This document shows positions 55,692 to 64,000 of a stretch of DNA of 64,000 nucleotides, piece after piece (position 1 is the first letter of the stretch; each line of letters begins with the position of its first letter). The stretch is from an uncultured Psychrosphaera sp. (GTDB lineage: Bacteria; Pseudomonadota; Gammaproteobacteria; Enterobacterales; Alteromonadaceae): positions 62,001 to 126,000 of the forward strand of contig NZ_CANMSK010000010.1 of the NCBI RefSeq assembly GCF_947500655.1, written 5' to 3'. The notes beneath the pieces are model-generated. The model saw only the letters and a list, made by a program, of their open reading frames with translations, searched no databases and was not told the origin of the DNA. A program made the translations under genes and the position numbers.

Positions 55692-56744
55692 TTAACCAAA
55701 ATGTTCTTTACGTAATTTATCGGGGGTAACCCCAAAACGTTTTTTAAAGGCGGTGGTGAAATTGGCAACATGCGTGTAACCAGACATAAAAGATACCTCA
55801 CCAATTGATTTTCGTTCAATGATCAAAAGTTTTTTAGCATTATCTAATCGTTTGTTTCTTAAATACTCAATCACCGTCACTTGATGTTTTTCTTTTACTT
55901 GTCTTTGTAAAGTACTAATACTTAATCCTAACTGACTAGCAACTTCTTTTAACGAAACGTTTTTTAACAGCTGATTATTTAACAAAATTCCATCTAACGC
56001 TGCTTCAATTTTACAAATACCAAATTGCGGTAATGCTTGTTTTGTTAACTTGGTTGTTAATGACGACTTTGGTTTATTAGCTGATATTGGCGCAACAAAA
56101 TGATCAGACTTAGATGAAATGTTTTCGGCCAGTAACAAAGGCAAACACTCATGCACCACTTGCAAAGATAAATGCTCTGCTTGCAGTTGACTACCAAGTT
56201 CTAATTTTACTTTTTGTTCAAATAACTGCTCAGCTAATTCAACCAATGCAGGTGAACAATCAAAATGATATACAGCACTGTTTTGACCAAATATAGAATG
56301 TACATTGGCAAGATCATTTGTCGACTTACAACGAGACAGCAACCATTGTTTATCTATTGTAATGTTAATTTTTTTTACGGTTTGGCCTTCAATTAAATGC
56401 CGTGTGAATATTTCAGTTTCACCAATAACATTAATAAAAAGCACAGGGTTATGTTCACTGGCTGTAAACTGATACCTATCTTCGCCAAGACTAAAACCGA
56501 TATTGCCAGCAAAAACAATATTCATACTTATACATGGATTTATAGATGCAGAACTGCGAGCGGCTTGTTTTTCTAAACCGTGGCTGCAATGCATGCTTAT
56601 ACCATCTGATATTTTTTCAAAACTAAGCTCACCTTCAAATAAGCTGCGAGTGTTTATTTCTTTTTGAAAAATTTGATGTTCAAAGCCCTGCTCAACCAAC
56701 ATTGAATGCAAACCGTCTTTATTCAACTGCCTTTTTTGTGTCAT
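55692..56744 (-). CDS. AraC family regulator (PchR-like)
   Basis: 350 residues. Ligand-binding N-terminal part (SMNIVFAGNIGFSLGEDRYQF, FTRHLIEGQTVKKINITID) and two C-terminal helix-turn-helices (LKEVASQLGLSISTLQRQVK; IGEVSFMSGYTHVANFTTAF with KRFGVTPDKLRKEH). Layout matches PchR-type siderophore-responsive activators. Divergent from the TonB receptor gene across a perfect Fur box, so it likely activates that iron operon on sensing its ligand. Confidence 0.88.
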   Translation of the reverse strand: MTQKRQLNKDGLHSMLVEQGFEHQIFQKEINTRSLFEGELSFEKISDGISMHCSHGLEKQAARSSASINPCISMNIVFAGNIGFSLGEDRYQFTASEHNPVLFINVIGETEIFTRHLIEGQTVKKINITIDKQWLLSRCKSTNDLANVHSIFGQNSAVYHFDCSPALVELAEQLFEQKVKLELGSQLQAEHLSLQVVHECLPLLLAENISSKSDHFVAPISANKPKSSLTTKLTKQALPQFGICKIEAALDGILLNNQLLKNVSLKEVASQLGLSISTLQRQVKEKHQVTVIEYLRNKRLDNAKKLLIIERKSIGEVSFMSGYTHVANFTTAFKKRFGVTPDKLRKEHFG

Positions 56745-56895
56745 TCACTTTCTCTTTTTATCCAAGCTTTTTATCTAAGGAACTCTTGCCAGAGCGCTTT
56801 TGCTTTTGAGCAACTTACGTTATGACGATTTAACAAAATCTCTTGGCGATTTAGCAAAATCAATAAACGAGACAAAGATTAACATTAATGTACAC

Positions 56896-56916
56896 TAATG
56901 AGAATCATTCTCATTA
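56896..56916 (+). promoter_or_regulatory. Fur box
   Basis: Perfect 21-bp palindrome, arms TAATGAGAAT and ATTCTCATTA around a central C. It matches the Fur consensus (GATAATGATAATCATTATC type) and lies 33 bp before the receptor ATG, in the divergent promoter region. Confidence 0.9.
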
Positions 56917-56949
56917 ATAAAAAACTTTAACGATAATCAAGGATACATA

Positions 56950-59079
56950 ATGACCATATCGCGTTTTTCTAGAAGTGCCGTTGCTATCGCAGTAGCTTCA
57001 ATGTTCACTGCAACCGTTACAGGAGCAGAAGAAGTCGAAGATACCACAGCAGAAGACACAATTGAACGTGTTGCCGTTTGGGGCACATCGGTTAAAACAT
57101 CTTCATTATATTTAAACCAAGGTGACATTCTTAATAAACAAGCTGATCATATCTCAGATTTACTAAGAACTATTCCTGGTGTTGATGTTGGTGGCGCACA
57201 CTCGTTAAATCAACGTATTACTATTCGTAGTATGGATGACAAAGATCTTAAAATTTCTATCGACGGTGCCGCTCAAAATACTTATATGTATCATCACATG
57301 GGCAACTTACAAATCCATGCTGATATTTTAAAATCCGTTGATATTGAAATAGGCACAAACTCAGTGATCAACGGCGGTTTAGGTGGATCTGTTAGATTTG
57401 AAACTAAGCAAGCAAGTGAGTTACTAGCTAAAGATCAACAATTTGGTGGTCGAGTTCATGTAAGCGCAGGTGATAACTCTGGTAGCAACTTCTCATTTAC
57501 AGGCTATGGGTTATTAACTGACGATATAGACTTTTTAGCTTATTTTAATCAAGTAAACCGTGACAACTACAACGTTGGCGGAAATGAAATAAAAGACGCA
57601 GATGGTAATGAAATAGAAGGTACTGACGGTCAAGTTAAAGGCTTAGAAGGTACTGTCTCAGATGCGTTAATTAAGTTTGGTTGGAATATAAGCAACAAAC
57701 AGCGTTTAGCAATGAGTTATGAAAGTTACAGTGACGAAGGCGATTACAGCTACCGTCCAGATATGGGACTAGCTACAGATTACGCTATTACTAATTCATT
57801 AGAAATTCCTTTATTGTGGGCCACTGAATTTTCCCGCGACACATTAACGTTTAACTATGATTTATCATGGGGCGAAACGTCAATGTTAAAAGCATCTGCG
57901 TTTTCTAACACTAGCGAGTTATGGCGTGATGAGTTGGGTTGGGCACAAAATGCAGCATTCGCCTCTTCTGCTGCCATTGTTACAGGTGAAGCCAAAAACA
58001 CCGGATTTAACGTTTTAGCTGGAACTGTATTTGAAGATGTATTGCTTAAAAATAGTGATCACAACGTTACCTACGGTATTGACGTATTAAAGCACGAAAC
58101 AGATTACCAAGCTGAATATACTAGCTCTACCGATTTATCTAATGAAGAAGCGACAACTACCGCTCTTTTTGTTCAAGATAAAATTTCATTTGATAATGGT
58201 TTTTCCATCATTCCAGGCGTTCGTTATGAAGATTACAGCATTGACTCTATGGTCGTAGACAGCAGCTTTAGCGAGATGTCTTTTGCCTTAGCCGCTGAAT
58301 ATAACGTTAACGATAAACTCCTTTTCAAATTAAGCACAACTGATGTATTTAAAGGCCCAGAAATAGGTGAAGTATTCACAGGTGCTGGATTATATGACAC
58401 TGAGAATCAAAATATCGATGCTGAAACAGGGACTAATACTGAATTCTCTGTTGCTTATCAAGATAACGTCTTAGGTGCAGATGCATTTTCAATGGGTGCG
58501 ACGGTATTCAATACGGTTATTAACGATTACATTTATGATTATGCCACCACAGCTGAAGGTGGTTATTGGAAAGATAATATTGGTGATATGACCATTACTG
58601 GTTTTGAAGCTTATGTTGGCTACCAAGTGGGTAACTTTAATAGCCAAATAACATTGTCATCTGCAGAAAGTGAATTAGAAGCGTTTGACGATTATGCATC
58701 ATTAGACAAAGCTCGATTAGATCGTCAACAAGGTGATACCGTTACAGCAAGTGTTGATTATGATTTAGCGGCTTACGACTTAGTTTTCCATTGGGAAATG
58801 ATGAATGTGTCAGATGTAGACGCTGGTATCGACTTAGACGGTGCTACATTAGATAACCAAAAAGACGGTTTTAATATTCACAGTGTATCGGTAAATTGGA
58901 CACCTGAGTCTTACAAAGGTGTAACGGTTCTATTTGGTATCGACAACCTGTTTGACGAATATTACGCATCACAATCATCAAGAACCGGTACGTCTTTCCA
59001 TCCACGTTTTGGTGACTTGTATTTATTCGACTATGAACCTGGTCGTAATATCAAAGCGACAATTGCTTACCAGTTTTAG
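56950..59079 (+). CDS. TonB-dependent receptor, Fur-controlled
   Basis: 709 residues with a signal peptide (about 1-25, cut after VTGA), a TonB-box-like segment ERVAVWGTS, a plug (SDLLRTIPGVDVGG, QRITIRSMDD, GGLGGSVRFET) and a beta barrel ending in IKATIAYQF. FKGPEIGEVFTGAG is a version of the FRAP-type motif of heme and related receptors, so heme or a siderophore is the likely ligand. First of four genes with PepSY-TM, DUF2271 and DUF4198 proteins. Confidence 0.88.
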   Translation: MTISRFSRSAVAIAVASMFTATVTGAEEVEDTTAEDTIERVAVWGTSVKTSSLYLNQGDILNKQADHISDLLRTIPGVDVGGAHSLNQRITIRSMDDKDLKISIDGAAQNTYMYHHMGNLQIHADILKSVDIEIGTNSVINGGLGGSVRFETKQASELLAKDQQFGGRVHVSAGDNSGSNFSFTGYGLLTDDIDFLAYFNQVNRDNYNVGGNEIKDADGNEIEGTDGQVKGLEGTVSDALIKFGWNISNKQRLAMSYESYSDEGDYSYRPDMGLATDYAITNSLEIPLLWATEFSRDTLTFNYDLSWGETSMLKASAFSNTSELWRDELGWAQNAAFASSAAIVTGEAKNTGFNVLAGTVFEDVLLKNSDHNVTYGIDVLKHETDYQAEYTSSTDLSNEEATTTALFVQDKISFDNGFSIIPGVRYEDYSIDSMVVDSSFSEMSFALAAEYNVNDKLLFKLSTTDVFKGPEIGEVFTGAGLYDTENQNIDAETGTNTEFSVAYQDNVLGADAFSMGATVFNTVINDYIYDYATTAEGGYWKDNIGDMTITGFEAYVGYQVGNFNSQITLSSAESELEAFDDYASLDKARLDRQQGDTVTASVDYDLAAYDLVFHWEMMNVSDVDAGIDLDGATLDNQKDGFNIHSVSVNWTPESYKGVTVLFGIDNLFDEYYASQSSRTGTSFHPRFGDLYLFDYEPGRNIKATIAYQF

Positions 59080-59097
59080 TGTGCTTGTATAAATACA

Positions 59098-59736
59098 ATG
59101 AAACCAAATAAGCATTTCAAACAATGGCTTAAAACAAAACCAGCTAAACTTATGTTTAGCTGGTCGCGTTGGCTACATATCTATATTTCTACTGCCCTGT
59201 TTAGTTTACTGGTATTTTTCTGCGTATCTGGAATTACCCTCAATCATGCAAGCTGGGCATCAAGCTCTCCGGCAACAATCACGGAGTTAACTTTACCGAA
59301 CGAAATTATAGACACCATATCGCTCCAAACTGAATTCCCGTTAAAAGCCATCCAACAATTTGTTGAACAACAAACTGGACTCACTGATCCCAAAAGCATT
59401 GATGTCATGCTGGAGAGTGAGGAGATAACTTATGATTATCCACTCCCTGCGGGTTATGTTTTTGTCACCGTTTTGTTGGACTCAAATACCGTTGAGATTG
59501 AACATAAAGAAGGTGGATTGATTGCCTTGATTAATGATCTCCATAAAGGTCGGTATAGCGGTGAAGTGTGGCGAGGATTGATTGATGTATCAGCAGTATT
59601 AATACTGTTTTTTTCGTTAACTGGGCTTTTTATTTTATTACAAAACGCCAAACACAGACGACACGGATTTATCGTTTTGCTACTAGGTAGTATTACTCCC
59701 GTTATTCTGTATTACGCTTTTGTTCCACAGGTTTAA
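59098..59736 (+). CDS. PepSY-associated TM protein
   Basis: 212 residues, three helices: near the start (LHIYISTALFSLLVFFCVSGITLNH, after WSRWLH), and a pair at the C-terminus (VLILFFSLTGLFILLQ, FIVLLLGSITPVIL). GEVWRGLIDVSA and HKGRYSGEVW are typical of PepSY-TM proteins, which accompany TonB receptors and probably reduce or handle ferric ligands. It begins 19 bp after the receptor stop, the second gene of the operon. Confidence 0.85.
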   Translation: MKPNKHFKQWLKTKPAKLMFSWSRWLHIYISTALFSLLVFFCVSGITLNHASWASSSPATITELTLPNEIIDTISLQTEFPLKAIQQFVEQQTGLTDPKSIDVMLESEEITYDYPLPAGYVFVTVLLDSNTVEIEHKEGGLIALINDLHKGRYSGEVWRGLIDVSAVLILFFSLTGLFILLQNAKHRRHGFIVLLLGSITPVILYYAFVPQV

Positions 59737-59781
59737 CCCTGTTATTTATAAACAAAGCTTTTAAAAAATTAAGGATTTATA

Positions 59782-60300
59782 GTGAGAAACTCGATATTAA
59801 AAAAACTAAAAGCACTGGTACTATTAAGTATCACTTTTAGTTTCTTAACTTATGCGGCTGCACAAAAGCCCGTTAGTTTAACCATTGATTTAACCTTACC
59901 AGAAATAAGTGCCGAACCTTATCACCGTCCATACGTTGCGGTATGGATAGAAACAGCAAACAGAAAAGGTGTTCACACCCTCGCCTTTTGGAGCGAACAA
60001 GAAGAATGGTTTAAAGACTTAAGACAGTGGTGGCGCAAAATAGGACGTAATACCGATAACTACGATGGTGTTTCTGGCGCTACACGCAAACCAGGCCAAT
60101 ACAAACTATCTTGGCAAGGAAAGTTAGCTAACGGCGCACAGCTAGAACAAGGCGACTATGTTTTACATTTTGAAGCCGTACGTGAACAAGGTAGCCGCGA
60201 GTATTTAAAACAAAAGATAAGCTGGGTTGAGGGAGAAAAGCAAACCTTCACCCTTCAAGGTCAAGCTGAGCTTGGTTCAATAACGATCACTATAGAGTAA
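59782..60300 (+). CDS. DUF2271 secreted protein
   Basis: 172 residues with a signal peptide (to about 27, TYAAA). Core features: YHRPYVAVWIE, VHTLAFW, WFKDLRQWWRK, DGVSGATRKPGQYKLSW and GDYVLHFEAVREQG mark DUF2271. GTG start at 59782 with AAGGA six bases before. Function unknown; consistently found in TonB/PepSY/DUF4198 iron operons. Confidence 0.88.
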   Translation: MRNSILKKLKALVLLSITFSFLTYAAAQKPVSLTIDLTLPEISAEPYHRPYVAVWIETANRKGVHTLAFWSEQEEWFKDLRQWWRKIGRNTDNYDGVSGATRKPGQYKLSWQGKLANGAQLEQGDYVLHFEAVREQGSREYLKQKISWVEGEKQTFTLQGQAELGSITITIE

Positions 60301-60306
60301 ATAGCT

Positions 60307-61194
60307 ATGAAACAAAGCATTAAAAAAGCACATTTAGCATTAATAAAAAACACAGTACTTGCAAGCAGTTTAGTTGGTTTATTGTTTGCTCAAAGTATTA
60401 ACGCACACGAACGTTTTATGGTGCCGTCGCATACGGTTTTATCTGGCGATAAAACTCAATACGCTACGATCATTTCTAGTATATCTAACGACATTTTTCA
60501 TCCAGATCGTCCACTAGGTGATAATGGTAAAGGTGTTGATGCAGGGGATCTAAAACCTCTGTTTGCTATGTTGCAATCAAGAGTAATACTGCCAGATGGC
60601 AAAATTGATAACTCCGTTGACTGGCAAGCGTATCAACGTATGTCTATTGCCGATGTGCCTTTGCAGCAATCAGGTACTTACCGCGTCAGTTTAATTCAAC
60701 AAGATGTTGCTATGACTACGTTTAAAAAGGCAGACGGTGCACCTTGGCGTTTATTTGGTAAAGACATTACATTACCAGAAGGCGCAACCGACGTAGTGCG
60801 CAGAACAACCGCTTCAAGTGTTGAAACCTTTATTAGTGTTAATAAACCAACATTAACCGCTGTTAACCCAACGGGCAAAGGCTTAGAGTTAGTTGGTCAA
60901 ACACATCCAAATGATTTATTCGCGGGTGAAACTGCTCGTTTTCAATTATTATTTAATGGTAAACCGGTAAGCAAAGGTACACACGTAAAAGCGATAAAAG
61001 CGGGGACTCGTCATCGCAACAACCGTAATGAACAAGTTCTTACCTTAAATGACAAAGGTGAATTTACTTTTACGCCACAAAGCAGTGGTTTTTATTTCCT
61101 TGCGGCTGAGTCAGCTGTGGAAGTAGAACAACCAGCAGATGTGGATGTAAAACACTTTAGCTTGTACTTAACACTAGAAGTGTTTCCTGAATAA
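60307..61194 (+). CDS. DUF4198 secreted protein
   Basis: 295 residues with a signal (to about 34, INAHERFMVPS). HERFMVPSHTVLSG and the later HPNDLFAGETARFQLLF, GEFTFTPQSSGFYFLAAES are DUF4198 features: two beta-sandwich domains. Members are periplasmic and linked to iron or nickel uptake loci. Last gene of the Fur operon, ended by a strong terminator at 61263. Confidence 0.88.
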   Translation: MKQSIKKAHLALIKNTVLASSLVGLLFAQSINAHERFMVPSHTVLSGDKTQYATIISSISNDIFHPDRPLGDNGKGVDAGDLKPLFAMLQSRVILPDGKIDNSVDWQAYQRMSIADVPLQQSGTYRVSLIQQDVAMTTFKKADGAPWRLFGKDITLPEGATDVVRRTTASSVETFISVNKPTLTAVNPTGKGLELVGQTHPNDLFAGETARFQLLFNGKPVSKGTHVKAIKAGTRHRNNRNEQVLTLNDKGEFTFTPQSSGFYFLAAESAVEVEQPADVDVKHFSLYLTLEVFPE

Positions 61195-61262
61195 ACAAAA
61201 TATCTTTTAAAAGTCTGACTTTAAGTATTAAAAAAGTAGTAGTTATAAAACAAATAATAAAT

Positions 61263-61300
61263 AAAGCCATAATAAACATACCGTTTATTATGGCTTTTTT
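61263..61300 (+). terminator. strong intrinsic terminator of iron operon
   Basis: 15-bp perfect stem (AAAGCCATAATAAAC / GTTTATTATGGCTTT), loop ATACC, six T at the end. Also serves the convergent hydrolase gene. Confidence 0.93.
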
Positions 61301-61313
61301 ATACGTAGCTAAA

Positions 61314-62225
61314 CTAAACCAATTTCGAATTAAAAAACGCTAAGGTTCTTGACCACGCTAAGTCTGCATTAGCTTGGTCAAAACGGCCTGTAGAATCATT
61401 ATGGAAACCATGTTTTGCGTTTTCATACATGTGCATAACGTATTCAACGTTATTGGCTTTTAAGTCTTTTTCATACTCAGGCCAAGAGGCGTTAACGCGT
61501 TCGTCGAGCTCACCCAATTGGATCATTAATGGCGCTTTGATATTTTTGCGTAATTCTTTGCTTGCAGGTGTGCCATAAAACGGCACGCCAGCATCAATCA
61601 ATTTACTATCAACCGCAGCCAAATAATTAACCATATAACCACCAAAACAAAAACCTACAGTACCAAGTTTACCGTTTGAAAGTTCATGGGATTTTATAAA
61701 ATTAGCCGCGGCAACAAAATCCTGTTCAATCTTACTTCTATCTAAAGACTTTTGCATAGAACGGCCTTCGTCATCATTACCTGGATAACCACCTAACGGA
61801 AACAATGCATCTGGCGCAAAGGCAATAAAGCCCGCTTTAGCTAAGCGACGAGCCACATCTTTCACATAAGGGTTCAAACCTCTGTTTTCATGTACCACAA
61901 GTACCACTGGTGCTTTTTTAACTGGTACATCGCCATTGTTTGTCGTTATTGATTTAGGAAGGACTAAATAACCTCTGCCCTCTCCATGACCTTGTGGTGA
62001 TGGGAAGTTTAAATAAGTTGCCGTGATCTCCGCATCATTAAAAGACACTTGTTCTGCTAAGGCATAATTGGGAAATAACGCACCTGTAAGCGTGGTCATT
62101 GAATACCCCAGAGCCACTAATCCCGTTAGTTTCTTCATAAAAGTACGACGGTCCATGCCACCATGAGCGTATGAGTCATACCAATCAAATGCTTCTTCTG
62201 GAATGTTTTTATTATTGTTATTCAT
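61314..62225 (-). CDS. Tat-exported dienelactone hydrolase family protein
   Basis: 303 residues. Twin-arginine signal DRRTFMKKLTGLVALG starts near residue 25, after an unusual hydrophilic lead (NNNNKNIPEEAFDWYDSYAHGG). The alpha/beta hydrolase has nucleophile Cys near 190 (GFCFGGY), Asp near 239 (GELDERVN) and His near 273 (KHGFHND), the DLH triad. Acts on unknown esters in the periplasm. Monocistronic, convergent with the iron operon. Confidence 0.88.
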   Translation of the reverse strand: MNNNNKNIPEEAFDWYDSYAHGGMDRRTFMKKLTGLVALGYSMTTLTGALFPNYALAEQVSFNDAEITATYLNFPSPQGHGEGRGYLVLPKSITTNNGDVPVKKAPVVLVVHENRGLNPYVKDVARRLAKAGFIAFAPDALFPLGGYPGNDDEGRSMQKSLDRSKIEQDFVAAANFIKSHELSNGKLGTVGFCFGGYMVNYLAAVDSKLIDAGVPFYGTPASKELRKNIKAPLMIQLGELDERVNASWPEYEKDLKANNVEYVMHMYENAKHGFHNDSTGRFDQANADLAWSRTLAFFNSKLV

Positions 62226-62608
62226 AAAGTTCCTCTGAATTTATCTATTATGTTCACTATCGTGATTGAGAGTGTAGTAAGACGTTCTGTGTTTAATATA
62301 ATCAACAGTGGATAAATATGCAGCAATTAAATAACATTTTCAAAACTATTCTATAAACCACATAGAATATAAGTTGAATGGGTAATTGGGGCTGGGATGG
62401 GCTAATTTAATCCAACATAAAATAAGCTACACGGAATCAATTCCAATTACAGTGTTTAAAAGCTTACTATGGGATTAATAATAGGCAGTTACACAGATTT
62501 AGTTACAGGGTGCCTTAAAAGGAAAATCAGTTAACTCTATATAAATAGAGTTAACTGATGATGAAATAAACTCATAAGATCAGAGCTTAAATCTATTAAA
62601 TACCCTTT
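62226..62608. other. intergenic region
   Basis: 383 bp. Apart from the hairpin at 62526-62559 it contains nothing I can assign; it must hold the promoter of the hydrolase gene. Confidence 0.6.
62526..62559 (-). terminator. terminator hairpin of RCC1-repeat gene
   Basis: Perfect 15-bp stem (ATCAGTTAACTCTAT / ATAGAGTTAACTGAT) with loop ATAA. On the minus strand TTTTCCTTTT follows. Confidence 0.82.
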
Positions 62609-64000
62609 TTATTCTAAAACATAAGGATATACAAATTTAGTCTTTAGAACACTTCCGTGTGGGATTTCTCCCCAACAAGTCACGTCTCCATTACTATAAT
62701 GTGCACAACTTTGGTTCTGACCAACACTAATTTCTATAATGTCCTTTAACCCTGCAATATTCACAGGAGTGTAGGCATCTGTTGTCGTACCATCACCAAG
62801 TTGCCCATTATCATTGTCGCCCCAACATTGTACTGTTCCATCACTTCTCATTGCACAACTATGATTAGTGCCTAAACTAACTTGAGTAGCATCGGTTAAG
62901 TTTATTACAGTAACAGGTATATTTGAGTTATCCGTTGTATTATTCCCCAGCTTTCCTGAAGTATTATCCCCCCAACAAGCAACTGAAGTGTCACCTTTTA
63001 TCGCACAACTATGATTACTGACAACACTAATAGAAGTCACTCCATTTAAAGAGTTAACATCAATAGGAACATAAGAGTCTTCATTTGTTCCATCCCCAAG
63101 TTGTCCTCTGCTGTTACTGCCCCAACAAACAACAGACGAGTCATTTTTTAAGGCACAACTATGAGAACTTCCCAATTCAATCGTACTTACATTAGTGAGG
63201 TTTAATACATCAACAGGAACAGAAGAGTTTCCTGTTGTCCCATCTCCAAGTTGTCCGCTAGCGTTATTACCCCAACAAGATACGGTACCATCGTTTTTAA
63301 CGGCACAACTATGATAATCCCCCAAACTAATATCAACTACATCGATAAGGTTTAAAACATCAACAGCTATAGCCGAATTATCCGTTGTATTATTACCCAG
63401 TTGTCCTCGATTGTTATAACCCCAGCAAGATACGGTACCATTGTCTTTAACAGCACAGTTATGATTATAACCTACGCTAACATCAATAGAATCATTGGTA
63501 TTATTAACCACGGCAGGAAGTTGTCCAGCATAACCTATTTCACCATTACCTAATTGACCATAGTAATTAGGCTCCCCCCAACAAGTAACGACTCCATCAA
63601 CCGTCAATCCGCACTGATGGGTATTACCTATTTCTTGGTTTGAGATACCTGTTAATTCAGAAGTAGTGATAGGCGTTGTTGTATTTTTAACATCTTCATA
63701 TCCGAGTTGACCATTCCCATTATACCCCCAGCAAGTAACTGAATTATTATTTTCCAATGCACAAATATGATCAGCACCAACACTGGCTGTCTTAAAATCA
63801 TTTCCTTTGGTTATCAACGTTGCCGTTGAAATATTATCACTTATAGAAGCGCTAATTAGATTCTCTTCATTATAACCCCAGCAGTAAGCATCACCGTCAT
63901 TAGTAACTGCACAACTGACGTAGCTACCAAGAGTAATAGATGCAACATCTGTAAGACCGTCAACAGTCGTAGGAACTAAAGAATCATCAAACGTTCCGTT
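62609..64000 (-). CDS. RCC1-repeat secreted protein, 5' end outside window
   Basis: At least 463 residues; the frame is still open at base 64000, so the start lies to the right. Nine visible RCC1-type repeats of about 50 residues, each like HSCAVKNDGTVSCWG then GQLGDGTT. Every full repeat has two cysteines (HxCA and CWG), pointing to disulfides outside the cytoplasm. RCC1 repeats form beta-propellers, used for binding. The last visible segment ends after the CWGE of repeat nine. Bacterial secreted RCC1 proteins are poorly studied; a surface or adhesin-like role is a guess. A TTG at 63817 is not the start. Confidence 0.85.
   Translation of the reverse strand, partial: NGTFDDSLVPTTVDGLTDVASITLGSYVSCAVTNDGDAYCWGYNEENLISASISDNISTATLITKGNDFKTASVGADHICALENNNSVTCWGYNGNGQLGYEDVKNTTTPITTSELTGISNQEIGNTHQCGLTVDGVVTCWGEPNYYGQLGNGEIGYAGQLPAVVNNTNDSIDVSVGYNHNCAVKDNGTVSCWGYNNRGQLGNNTTDNSAIAVDVLNLIDVVDISLGDYHSCAVKNDGTVSCWGNNASGQLGDGTTGNSSVPVDVLNLTNVSTIELGSSHSCALKNDSSVVCWGSNSRGQLGDGTNEDSYVPIDVNSLNGVTSISVVSNHSCAIKGDTSVACWGDNTSGKLGNNTTDNSNIPVTVINLTDATQVSLGTNHSCAMRSDGTVQCWGDNDNGQLGDGTTTDAYTPVNIAGLKDIIEISVGQNQSCAHYSNGDVTCWGEIPHGSVLKTKFVYPYVLE

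Noticed and set aside
63815..63817. TTG as start of the RCC1 gene
   Set aside because: The same frame continues open to the window edge and encodes another RCC1 repeat, so the gene is truncated rather than starting here.

Overview
This window is chromosomal DNA of an AT-rich marine gammaproteobacterium. Gene content and protein style (many TonB receptors, DUF2878/DUF3833 genes, integron cassettes, an MASE1-CHASE hybrid kinase) suggest Alteromonadales, close to the Colwellia, Alteromonas or Catenovulum groups. The genus cannot be fixed by reading alone. I saw no tRNA, rRNA, prophage or CRISPR array.

Layout. 1-5.7 kb: the tail of an XdhC-type molybdenum hydroxylase maturation gene, a MocA-like nucleotidyltransferase, topoisomerase III, and an MASE1/CHASE hybrid histidine kinase. 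6-12.1 kb: a four-gene plus-strand operon (membrane-anchored class III aminotransferase, PHP-glycosyltransferase fusion, phosphatidylserine decarboxylase homologue, Mpo1/DUF962 protein) that reads like an uncharacterised lipid pathway. 12-25 kb: MarC protein, EAL phosphodiesterase, a DUF2878/chalcone-isomerase-like/DUF3833 operon, an FMN glutamate-synthase-like protein, a SatD/DUF3307 pair preceded by three 18-bp operator-like repeats exactly 28 bp apart, DUF302, MtfA and a long HelD helicase. 25-37.5 kb: a DUF2339 giant membrane protein, a MerR-CopA-cupredoxin copper operon with a textbook 19-bp-spacer MerR promoter, an LLM flavin oxidoreductase, ZapE, a PhyH dioxygenase and an EEP nuclease.

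37.6-45.1 kb is the most interesting part: a minus-strand array of small genes separated by attC-like sites, with no integron integrase in the window (a CALIN, a cluster of attC sites lacking an integrase). Cassettes encode a SIR2-like DUF4917 protein, an AbiJ_NTD4/HEPN-like protein, a cyclase/palm-like protein, and an overlapping gene pair. In that pair a 61-residue single-pass membrane protein and a 367-residue protein share an identical QKGGDNSTNIQ motif that spatially resembles amyloid-signalling (RHIM-like) motifs. One attC is split by a decayed Y1 (RAYT-like) transposase. Inverted copies of a GC-rich palindromic repeat flank the array. The contents suggest a small defence-gene store.

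45.6-64 kb: MsrA, whose start codon abuts a 10-bp tandem repeat; a TonB receptor behind a structured leader; a complete CusCBA copper efflux operon with a Met/His/Cys-rich accessory protein; an AraC regulator divergent, across a perfect Fur box, from an iron-type operon (TonB receptor, PepSY-TM, DUF2271, DUF4198); a Tat-exported dienelactone-hydrolase-like protein; and a large secreted RCC1-repeat protein running off the right end. Two separate copper systems and a Fur operon give the right half a metal-homeostasis theme.
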